64,000 nucleotides of DNA from Methyloprofundus sedimenti. Its GTDB lineage: Bacteria; Pseudomonadota; Gammaproteobacteria; Methylococcales; Methylomonadaceae. Positions 33,669 through 40,701 of the stretch are shown piece by piece. Both the position numbers and the translations under genes were made by a program. The notes under the pieces were generated by a model. It worked only from the letters and a program-made list of their open reading frames with translations, had not been told where the DNA came from and did no database searches. Position 1 is the stretch's first letter. Every line of letters starts with the position of its first letter. Where the stretch lies: contig NZ_LPUF01000004.1 of assembly GCF_002072955.1 (NCBI RefSeq), positions 124,001 to 188,000 on the forward strand. Direction: 5' to 3'.

Positions 33669-35531
33669 ATGCCTAGATTTTCATCCTCAACACAAGATTT
33701 ATTCACGCGCTTTTCAGCAGAGGAAAGCGCTTTAATTCAAAAAGCTATAGCGCTGGTTGAAAATCTTGAAGCTATTGAATCCAATCACCCGAATGGCATT
33801 GATGTTGCCTTAAATTTACTGAGCCTCAATGTTGATTTAGAAACAATACTGGCGGCAATCCTAAGTGATTCACGATTATTAAATTATCCTCTGAAAACTG
33901 AGTTTGGATCAGTTGTAGCAAGCTTAGTGAGTAATATTAAAGAACTTAATTCGCTTAAAATCTATTCAAAAAATATATCAACACAAGCCTCGCAAATAGA
34001 AATACTTAGGCGCATGCTGTTATCCACTGCTAATGATATACGTGCGCTATTGATTAAATTGGCATATCGTTTAGCGAGACTAAAAACATTAGCTCAGGAA
34101 GAACAGGAAATACGTCATTTTATAGCCCAGGAAACCCTCGACCTGTATGCCCCGATTGCTAATCGTCTAGGTATCGGACAATTAAAATGGGCGCTGGAAG
34201 ATTATGCTTTTCGCTATTTAGAACCCGAAAATTACTTATTTGTAGCCAAAGAACTAGAGAACAAACGTGTACACCGGCAAGAATGTATTGATGCTTTTAT
34301 CCAGCAATTAAATAAGGCATTAAGTGATAGCGAATTGCGGGTCGAAATCAAAGGTCGCCCCAAGCATATTTATAGTATCTGGCAAAAAATGCAGCGCAAG
34401 AATCTGCCGATTGAAGATCTATATGACTTATTAGCAGTGCGAGTAATTACGCAGCAAACGGCACATTGCTATGAGATATTAGGCATAGTTCATCAGCATT
34501 GGACTTCAATTCCTAAAGAATTTGATGATTATATTTCCAATCCGAAAAATAATGGCTATCAATCTTTGCATACAGTAATTTTAGATGCCGAAAATAACCG
34601 CATAGAAGTACAAATACGCACTAAGGAAATGCATGACTTTGCCGAGCTCGGTGTCGCGGCACATTGGCGTTATAAAGAAGGCAGCAAGCAAGATATTGCA
34701 ACAGAGAAAAGCATTGCTTCATTGCGTCAGTTATTAGAAGAAAAAGACGGTGATACTCTGCTGGCAAGTTTCCGTACCGAGCTATTCGCTGATAGAGTGT
34801 ATGTACTAACGCCGACGGGGCAGTTAATCGATTTGATAAAAGGCGCAACCCCCCTGGATTTTGCCTATGCAATTCATACAGATGTCGGGCATCGTTGTCG
34901 CGGTGCCAAAGTTAATGGCTCGATTGTTTCATTAACATACCCGTTACAAACTGGAGAGCAGGTTGAAATTCTCACCTCGAATGAAATTGCACCCAACCCG
35001 AAATGGATTGACCCAAATCTGGCTTATTTAAAGACCCCGCGCGCAATCCAGAAAGTCAAGGCATGGCTTAAACTACAAGGGAAAGACAAGCATCTCTTGA
35101 TGGGGCAGCAACAGCTGGAAAAAGAAGTGCTGCGCATAGGGCTAAAAAAAGATTATCAAACAAAGTTATTACAGCATTTTAATTTATCCGATATGAATAG
35201 GTTATATATTGCTTTGGGGCGTAAAGTCATTAACAGCAGGCAATTAAATAATGCCTTACTAGAAATTGAAGGAAAAAAAGAGAAAGCAAAAGTAAAAAAA
35301 GTAACGCCGTCACAAACCAATAAACTGGAAATTACAGTCGCCGGAACAGATAATATTTTGACTCATTTTGCCCGGTGCTGTGAGCCTCAATTGGATGATG
35401 AATTAATAGGCTATATTAGTCACACCAACGGTATCGCCATTCACAAAGTGGATTGCGAAAATATACGCAAGCTAGATGATGAGCAAAGAAAGCAAATTTT
35501 TGCGGTTAATCTGAAAGTGAATAATGCCTAA
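33669..35531 (+). CDS. relA: GTP pyrophosphokinase RelA, lacking the ACT domain
   Basis: 620 aa against ~744 in E. coli. Residues 40-150 are the degenerate hydrolase region without the HD pair. The synthetase is complete: GRPKHIYSIWQKMQRKNL (229-246), DLYDLLAVRVI, EFDDYISNPKNNGYQSLHTV (284-303) and VQIRTKEMHDFAELGVAAHW. The acidic EFDD is RelA-type, not the SpoT-type RFKD. The TGS domain follows at ~373-435, then a Zn-finger-like FARCCEPQLDDELIGYI near 575. The protein stops ~30 residues later, where other RelAs continue into an ACT/RRM domain. It makes (p)ppGpp on stalled ribosomes. Confidence 0.92.
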   Translation: MPRFSSSTQDLFTRFSAEESALIQKAIALVENLEAIESNHPNGIDVALNLLSLNVDLETILAAILSDSRLLNYPLKTEFGSVVASLVSNIKELNSLKIYSKNISTQASQIEILRRMLLSTANDIRALLIKLAYRLARLKTLAQEEQEIRHFIAQETLDLYAPIANRLGIGQLKWALEDYAFRYLEPENYLFVAKELENKRVHRQECIDAFIQQLNKALSDSELRVEIKGRPKHIYSIWQKMQRKNLPIEDLYDLLAVRVITQQTAHCYEILGIVHQHWTSIPKEFDDYISNPKNNGYQSLHTVILDAENNRIEVQIRTKEMHDFAELGVAAHWRYKEGSKQDIATEKSIASLRQLLEEKDGDTLLASFRTELFADRVYVLTPTGQLIDLIKGATPLDFAYAIHTDVGHRCRGAKVNGSIVSLTYPLQTGEQVEILTSNEIAPNPKWIDPNLAYLKTPRAIQKVKAWLKLQGKDKHLLMGQQQLEKEVLRIGLKKDYQTKLLQHFNLSDMNRLYIALGRKVINSRQLNNALLEIEGKKEKAKVKKVTPSQTNKLEITVAGTDNILTHFARCCEPQLDDELIGYISHTNGIAIHKVDCENIRKLDDEQRKQIFAVNLKVNNA

Positions 35532-35574
35532 TCGGTTTTTTGCTGTCTATTTGTCAGCGGAAGGAAGGAAACAA

Positions 35575-36081
35575 ATGAATCAAAAGAACTTTTATATTGT
35601 GATGCTTGCGCTATGCACCGCTTGTAGTTCAGCATCAGGTTCACAAACAACTGAATTTACCTTTGTGGATACCAGTACTCAAAAAAGTCCTGAATATTAT
35701 CAATATTCAGTTGTTCAGGCCGGCGATAACTACAACTTTAAATTTGACAAGTCACCCGCAGATAACGCAAGCAAATTAAAAGCAGGCTACCATGTACTTC
35801 AGTCTATCTTCAAAGATGACTCAATTAATAAAACACATAGCGAAAGTTATATACGCGAGCGAGCACGCTGCTATGTTTTCGATAGCCGTTTTCACACCTA
35901 CAGTCTTTGTTTTTTACCCAATGATTTTAGCCTGAAAGATAAGGGCCGATTTTGGGGTTTTGTGACCCAAGTGCCCAACTGGAAATGGCTATTTACGCGG
36001 TTTTTCTTACCCCTGTTACTGATTTATGGCCTGGTTTTTTATACAGCGAGATGCAAAAAAACTCACATAAGTGAAATTTAG
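35575..36081 (+). CDS. Membrane lipoprotein of unknown function
   Basis: 168 aa from the ATG at 35575, chosen because AAGGAAGG precedes it; a start at 35524 would overlap relA. Lipobox-like LALCTAC near residue 12. The body (~30-125) has FTFVDTSTQKSPEYYQYSVV and two Cys (RCYVF and YSLCF) that could pair. A membrane segment lies at ~138-158 (WLFTRFFLPLLLIYGLVFY) with a basic tail, so the C-end should be in the cytoplasm. Family not recognised. Confidence 0.65.
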   Translation: MNQKNFYIVMLALCTACSSASGSQTTEFTFVDTSTQKSPEYYQYSVVQAGDNYNFKFDKSPADNASKLKAGYHVLQSIFKDDSINKTHSESYIRERARCYVFDSRFHTYSLCFLPNDFSLKDKGRFWGFVTQVPNWKWLFTRFFLPLLLIYGLVFYTARCKKTHISEI

Positions 36082-36126
36082 CTTGCCTGCTCAGCATAGT
36101 TACGCCCACTTCCCTCCCCCAACGCC

Positions 36127-36736
36127 ATGAAACAAACATCAATAATCATAGTATTCCTGCTCTTATCATCCTGCGGGCGCCCCACTCCTCCGGTTTACGA
36201 TAAAATATCTCAGGATGCAATTATTCTGGCGTTTGGTGATAGCCTGACGTATGGAACAGGATCCTCAGAAAGCGCAAACTACCCCAGCTTATTAAGTACT
36301 TTAAGCCAGCACAAGGTTATCAACGCAGGCATTACAGGTGAAATTAGCCATATTGGACTCAAGCGACTCCCCGTTTTATTAGATAAATATCAACCTGAAT
36401 TAATGATTCTTATTCATGGGGGCAATGATATGTTGAGAAGAATTCCGCAACAGCAAATTGCCAGCAATCTACGCCAGATGATTAATGAAGCCAGGCAGCG
36501 TAATATTAAAGTAGTCATGTTGGGGGTACCCAAACCCCGGTTTTTTTTTATTAAGCAGTGCAGAAATATATCAGCAAGTTGCCGAAGAGCAACAAGTCCC
36601 GATTGATCTGGAAACATTACCGAAAATACTAGGCGATAATGATTTGAAGTCAGATAGAATTCACCCCAATAATGCCGGATACAGATTGATGGCAGATAAT
36701 ATTTTTAATTTATTAATTAGCTCAGGGGCTTTGTAA
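36127..36736 (+). pseudogene. GDSL arylesterase (TesA-like), frameshifted in a T9 run
   Basis: The first frame gives a lipoprotein signal (LLLSSCG) and a GDSL core: IILAFGDSLTYGTGS, INAGITGE, MILIHGGNDML and VVMLGVPKP. At 36541-36549 a run of nine T shifts the frame. With eight T it continues FLLSSAEIYQQVAEEQQVPI and reaches the catalytic DRIHPNNAGYRLM near the end at 36736. Expected product ~202 aa, a periplasmic esterase/lysophospholipase. Dead, phase-variable, or a read error; the rest of the gene looks healthy. Confidence 0.85.
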
Positions 36737-36839
36737 TTCAGCACTTAATCAATGATAGCCTTCAGAACTGACTACACCGTGTAAATCATGAAAAAACGGC
36801 CTACACTAACAAATTTTATGTCACTAACCGAGGGGCTTT

Positions 36840-37271
36840 ATAGTATCAAAAGAACAACGCTACTCAGCTATTATTACCCTGATTATCACGCTGATTATCA
36901 TAACGCCGCTATGTGGCTTTTTGTTTCAGTGTGGCTGTGATTGGCCATGGGCAGGGCTGGATAGTAAGTGCAATTTTTATACCGCCTATGCAGAGCATAA
37001 ATGCCCCTGGTGCGTATCGATGCGCACGGGAATGTTATCAACAGGAATCGCTATTATTGCTGGCGTATGCGCTGCAATGGCTGAATTACGTTTATTAACC
37101 GGCCAACAGGCTATCACGAAAATCATGCTGCGCACCTTATTCGGTATTATTGCTTTTCTATTAATGGCCACCCTAACCTCTGGAATAGCAGCTTTGCGAC
37201 AGGATTATCCACTGGGTATAGGCGGTTATATTATCGCTGTAAAAGCGTTAAATCTGTCTAATGGTGGCTAA
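36840..37271 (+). CDS. Cys-rich small membrane protein, start codon uncertain
   Basis: About 143 aa if read from ATA at 36840, which has GAGGGG 4 bases upstream; no ATG, GTG or TTG exists in frame until TTG 36921, which would cut into the first membrane helix (AIITLIITLIIITPLCGFLF). The protein then has QCGCDWPWAGLDSKCNFYTA and HKCPWCVSMRTG, five Cys, followed by two more hydrophobic segments. CPWC suggests a redox or metal site. I do not recognise the family. The intact frame and helices argue that it is real. Confidence 0.6.
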   Translation: MVSKEQRYSAIITLIITLIIITPLCGFLFQCGCDWPWAGLDSKCNFYTAYAEHKCPWCVSMRTGMLSTGIAIIAGVCAAMAELRLLTGQQAITKIMLRTLFGIIAFLLMATLTSGIAALRQDYPLGIGGYIIAVKALNLSNGG

Positions 37272-37739
37272 TACTTTTACCCCCTTAGACATTATCAAGC
37301 TTGCCTAAATCAAGGGAGCACTCATTAATACCGCTACCAATGAAATACTAAGTTATTGAATTATAATGGTTAAGTATAAATATTTTCCATGTTTTTTAAA
37401 TAAATATATGATCGTTTTTGAAACAATGACTTTGACAGTTGTATATTATTCTTCTGGTGCAATTTCTAATAAACGATTTTCGTAAGCTATTGTTTGTCAC
37501 TGTAGTGTTGATGATTTAATTTACTGGTAGCGGCATTCGGGCCAGCCATTGATTTTTCCCCCTTTATTTACCTTGATTCCAAAAATATGAGCTCAGCCGC
37601 GATTAAAAACTTTTTTTCTATCGCTGAGAAATAATGAATTTGCCATTTGGGACCTGAACATCCCTCCGTGCAGATCCGCACACGGGGTGCTGTGGGAGAG
37701 CTGGGAAGAAACCAGCTTTTACCTGATTAGCTGACTGGG
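37272..37739. other. Gene-free region before mazEF
   Basis: 468 bp. It holds one unit of a ~32-bp direct repeat (37549-37580) and, near 37640, a diverged GGGACCTGAACATCCCTCC motif shared with 6257. The first half is AT-rich with nothing recognisable. Confidence 0.5.
37549..37580 (+). repeat. Direct repeat flanking mazEF, unit 1
   Basis: TTGATTTTTCCCCCT, then TTTACCTTGATTCC; matches 38419-38450 with about four differences. The two units bracket the mazEF pair. Confidence 0.55.
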
Positions 37740-38069
37740 TTAAAATACAAACATTTCTTGAAGTAACTCACATAACTCAACTTGAATATTTTCATTAAGA
37801 GTACCTAATTTTTTTACTAATCGTGTTTTATCAACAGCTCTAATTTGGTCTAAGAGTATAAGACTTTTTTTTCCATTAAAATCACATTTAACTCGACAAG
37901 GATATTCAAAACCCTGAGTAGTCATTGGAGCAACAAGAGTTGTAGATAACACAGACATTTCATTTGGAGAAATAACGACACAAGGTCTGGTTTTATTTAT
38001 TTCTCTTCCTTTGGTTGGGTTAAGGTTTACCAGCCATATTTCAAACCTATTAATACTAGAAACTACCAT
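37740..38069 (-). CDS. mazF: MazF-type endoribonuclease toxin
   Basis: 109 aa. FEIWLVNLNPTKGREINKTR and PCVVISPNEM form the conserved start with the RP motif; LVAPMTTQGFEYPCRV and KKSLILLDQIRAVDKTRLV follow, the latter holding the TD/DK active region. It cuts RNA at short sequences when free of antitoxin. Its start overlaps mazE by 7 bp. Confidence 0.92.
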   Translation of the reverse strand: MVVSSINRFEIWLVNLNPTKGREINKTRPCVVISPNEMSVLSTTLVAPMTTQGFEYPCRVKCDFNGKKSLILLDQIRAVDKTRLVKKLGTLNENIQVELCELLQEMFVF

Positions 38070-38317
38070 TCTGATTCATCGTCTACGGTCAACTCAGCAT
38101 CAAGCCACTCGCTGTCAATGACCTCCTCCCCATGACAAGCTAATAGGGTATTGATTGATTCTGCCCATCCTTTTCTAGGTTCATTGATCGGAGCAATAAA
38201 AAGACCACCATTAAGTACTTCGAGCTTAAGCTCTTGTCCTTCAAGATGAGCCTGTTCTATCAGTAGTTTAGGAATTCTAATTCCCCGAGAATTACCGATT
38301 TTGACTAAGTAAGCCAT
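38063..38317 (-). CDS. mazE: MazE-type antitoxin (AbrB fold)
   Basis: 84 aa. LVKIGNSRGIRIPKLLIEQA is the swapped-hairpin DNA-binding part, and the acidic C-end (EVIDSEWLDAEL, DDESEW) would wrap MazF. It precedes and overlaps mazF by 7 bp. A perfect inverted repeat 22 bp upstream is a likely operator. Confidence 0.9.
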   Translation of the reverse strand: MAYLVKIGNSRGIRIPKLLIEQAHLEGQELKLEVLNGGLFIAPINEPRKGWAESINTLLACHGEEVIDSEWLDAELTVDDESEW

Positions 38318-38339
38318 AAAATATCCTATTGCGAATAAT

Positions 38340-38366
38340 AAAAGTAACTATAATGTAATTACTTTT
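38340..38366. promoter_or_regulatory. Candidate mazE operator
   Basis: AAAAGTAA, 11 bases, TTACTTTT: perfect 8-bp arms just upstream of mazE. The spacer contains TATAAT, a good -10, so binding here would block transcription. Confidence 0.5.
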
Positions 38367-38418
38367 AGGTTGCAATCAATTTTTCAATCATTTGAAATTC
38401 AATCAAGGGACAGCCTAC

Positions 38419-38450
38419 TTGATTTTTACCCCCTGATTTACCTTGACTTC
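38419..38450 (+). repeat. Direct repeat flanking mazEF, unit 2
   Basis: TTGATTTTTACCCCCTGA, then TTTACCTTGACTTC; partner of 37549-37580. Confidence 0.55.
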
Positions 38451-38566
38451 TTCGGTCGGATTGATAAATCCTGAACTATACAACAGCTAGCCCTGTCAGT
38501 CCCTAAAAAATAAATTGCACTTATTAGTTGAATCTAAGAACATTATTAAACTATTGAATTAAACCA

Positions 38567-38593
38567 ATAAAAGTATTACCATAAAAGTATTAC
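38567..38593 (+). promoter_or_regulatory. Paired 13-bp iterons before the AbrB/PIN operon
   Basis: ATAAAAGTATTAC occurs twice, 14 bp apart, ending 17 bp before the antitoxin ATG. Spaced direct repeats are plausible binding sites for the AbrB-type antitoxin. Confidence 0.45.
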
Positions 38594-38610
38594 TTATAGA
38601 GGTAGTTATT

Positions 38611-38838
38611 ATGCGCGTAACCAGTAAAGGTCAAGTCACTATTCCACGTGATGTCAGAGAAAGTATGGGTATACATCCCGCAGAAACCGAGGTTGAGTTT
38701 TTGCAAGATGAAAACGGGCGCTGGTATCTTGCCAAGGCTAAAACAACAAATAAAACCACTAGCCGATTCCGCACTGCTCATAAAACGGGCAAGTTAACAA
38801 TGAGTACCGATGACATCATGGCCTTAACACGGGGATAA
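38611..38838 (+). CDS. AbrB/VapB-type antitoxin
   Basis: 75 aa. RVTSKGQVTIPRDVRESMGI is the SpoVT-AbrB DNA-binding core. The tail ends MSTDDIMALTRG, the usual toxin-neutralising helix of VapB proteins. Strong GAGGT ribosome site. Two bases separate it from the PIN gene. Confidence 0.9.
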   Translation: MRVTSKGQVTIPRDVRESMGIHPAETEVEFLQDENGRWYLAKAKTTNKTTSRFRTAHKTGKLTMSTDDIMALTRG

Positions 38839-38840
38839 TC

Positions 38841-39266
38841 ATGGCAATCATCCTGATTGATACCTGCGTCATAACAGATTTAGCTGATACTAATAGTGCC
38901 TGGTTCGAGTGGAGCGCAGCAACGCTGGAACGGCTGGATCAAAATAACACAATGGTTATTAATCCGATCATTTATGCTGAATGTTCCGTGGGATTTGAGC
39001 GTATCGAAGAGGTAGAAGCCTTGTTTGAACATTTGAATTTTGCCATTAAGCCAATGCCTAAAGAAGCCTTATTTCTAGCAGGTAAAGTCTTTTTGCAATA
39101 TAAAAAGCGCAAAGGAGGAAAAACTAATGTATTGCCTGATTTCTTTATTGGTGCGCATGCTGCAATAGCCAACTATCAATTAATGACACGGGACAAAGGA
39201 CGGTTCAGCAGCTATTTTCCCAGCATTAATTTAATCATGCCTGGATCACCTACTGAGTTGAACTGA
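38841..39266 (+). CDS. PIN-domain (VapC-like) toxin
   Basis: 141 aa. The four acidic PIN positions are visible: IILIDTCVITDL (first Asp), YAECSVGFERIEEVE (Glu), LPDFFIGAHAA (Asp) and LMTRDKGRF (last Asp). PIN toxins cleave tRNA or rRNA. Complete, unlike the two vapC fragments near 10 and 14 kb. Its TGA overlaps the ATG of a third small gene. Confidence 0.9.
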   Translation: MAIILIDTCVITDLADTNSAWFEWSAATLERLDQNNTMVINPIIYAECSVGFERIEEVEALFEHLNFAIKPMPKEALFLAGKVFLQYKKRKGGKTNVLPDFFIGAHAAIANYQLMTRDKGRFSSYFPSINLIMPGSPTELN

Positions 39267-39487
39267 TGATAATCAAGGAAGCTGAATTACGCTTTCATGC
39301 CAGAGCGCTGGCAACACCGATCATAAGAAAACACGATCAGGAAAATAGCTGGACTATTGCTCTTACTGACAGCCATAAGCTTAATCAAATACTAGAAACT
39401 GCAAGAGGACAAGTGCGTCTGTTTAAGCGGCAGAATGCGGCCATGGGGATAGTGTTTGAAATTAAGTTTGGTGAGATATCTAATTAA
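39266..39487 (+). CDS. Small protein coupled to a PIN toxin, unknown
   Basis: 73 aa. It starts in the PIN stop codon (TGATG), so it is probably translated with it. MIIKEAELRFHARALATPII, then SWTIALTDSHKLNQILETAR and GQVRLFKRQNAAMGI. Mixed alpha/beta, basic, no signal or membrane part. I know no such family. It could be a regulator or chaperone of the pair, or a chance passenger. Confidence 0.6.
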   Translation: MIIKEAELRFHARALATPIIRKHDQENSWTIALTDSHKLNQILETARGQVRLFKRQNAAMGIVFEIKFGEISN

Positions 39488-39594
39488 AAACAGGATAATC
39501 ACCTGTATTAATACACCTCAATTTATCGGTTTATAACTTATTATGGAGAAGTGGTGAACAGAAACATTTCGGCCATTTTTTTGCGCACGACGAG

Positions 39595-39810
39595 CTAACT
39601 ATCTCTGCCAATAGCATCAAGGACTTGGCCGGTCATGCGCCCCTCGACCGATCTCACATAGGCCAGCGCCACCTGCGCAGCTGGTATCCCAGAGCTGGGA
39701 TCCATCTTCATAGCTACGAGTGTCTCGCGAACCCAACCGGGAGCAACTGCATTGACACGGATGCCACAGGGGAGCTCCAATGCCGCTGCGCGTACAAATC
39801 CTTCGAGCCC
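39595..39810 (-). pseudogene. SDR oxidoreductase, C-terminal fragment
   Basis: GLEGFVRAAALELPCGIRVN, then AVAPGWVRETLVAMKMDPSS and SVEGRMTGQVLDA are the end of a short-chain dehydrogenase. The NAD site and the YxxxK core are absent. The DNA is more GC-rich than its surroundings, and the 5' side joins an IS110 fragment at 39804-39814. Looks like foreign material carried by rearrangement. Confidence 0.82.
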
Positions 39811-40036
39811 AGCCATTGTAACCTTCCATAGCAACGTCTACAGGTCGGTTGTATAAATGCTCTTGCCGCTCAATACGGCTAAAAAAATACTGAAACCCTG
39901 CTGGTGTATGCGTAATCGAAAATTCGTCCAGAATCCCTCCCTCAGAAAGGCCAATAGCCACATAATGTTCGTGACTACCGATATCAACTGCAACTTGTAA
40001 ATGGGCTAAATTATGAATGTTCATGACGGCCTCCAT
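39811..40036 (-). pseudogene. IS110-family transposase, N-terminal fragment
   Basis: LQVAVDIGSHEHYVAIGLSE (first Asp of the DEDD site), then SITHTPAGFQYFFSRIERQE and RPVDVAMEGYNGWA. About 75 residues of a ~340-aa IS110 transposase remain before the frame enters SDR sequence. Confidence 0.85.
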
Positions 40037-40430
40037 AGGTCAACGTTAACAGTGGATACAACACCATCCTGCGTCTCGTCTACTTAGTAGAGCCACAAAT
40101 GACCCCAAAAAAAGCCATATGAAATCACTCGGCACCATCCCAATAAAGACGTCTCGGACGGCGCAAGTGGCGGGGGCGGCATTTCAAGTTCGAGCCGTTA
40201 CCCTAAAGTACGACGGACCCCATGAGCCACACCCCCACCAGGTTCAATTTTACACCCCTGGCAAGATGCCCGCCACTTGCTTTGGAGAGAATTTCAGATT
40301 GTTGAATAATCGAAAAAAATTCGGCTTGCACTTGCAGATATAAATATATAGATAACTTTTCCTATAAACATCATATCTATTACTCACTTGTCATTTCTCT
40401 CCATAATTCTATAGTAGACCCCTTAATCTT
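40037..40430. other. Gene-free mixed region
   Basis: 394 bp. The first ~280 bp include a GC-rich stretch (40130-40290) unlike the neighbours, with a 74-codon open frame I cannot assign. The last part is the 98-bp dispersed repeat. Confidence 0.45.
40325..40422 (-). repeat. 98-bp dispersed repeat, copy 2
   Basis: Inverted relative to 12417-12514, two differences. It begins CTTGCACTTGCAG and ends CTATAGTAGACCCC. Confidence 0.85.
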
Positions 40431-40701
40431 ATGAATGTTAAAGAAACACAGGTGACCAATATCGCTAACTTTTCATTATTTATGGTCACATTTTCACAGC
40501 TGTTATTGCCTCAAATAAAGGCATTAGAGCGTAAAAGTATATTAGATTTGAAAACCACGTTCAGGGCACGTAAGTTCACGCGTCGGATTATTAACTCACT
40601 CAGCTTAAATGCAGAGGCGTTTTTAATAACCGATAAGGTTTTTCAAGCCGCAGAGATTGGTAAAATTCATGCTAATGCGGCCTGGTTTTTGGCGAATGTA
40701 T
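40431..40701 (+). pseudogene. Unknown gene, 5' part, cut by IS66
   Basis: Ninety codons from ATG 40431 (MNVKETQVTNIANFSLFMVT, later KTTFRARKFTRRIINSLSLN, ending AAWFLANV) run straight into the IS66 end at 40702. Codon use looks coding. Family not recognised. The missing 3' part is not found on the far side of the IS. Confidence 0.5.

Noticed and set aside
40119-40343. 74-codon frame in the GC-rich segment
   Set aside because: No known family and no ribosome site; it runs into the 98-bp repeat.
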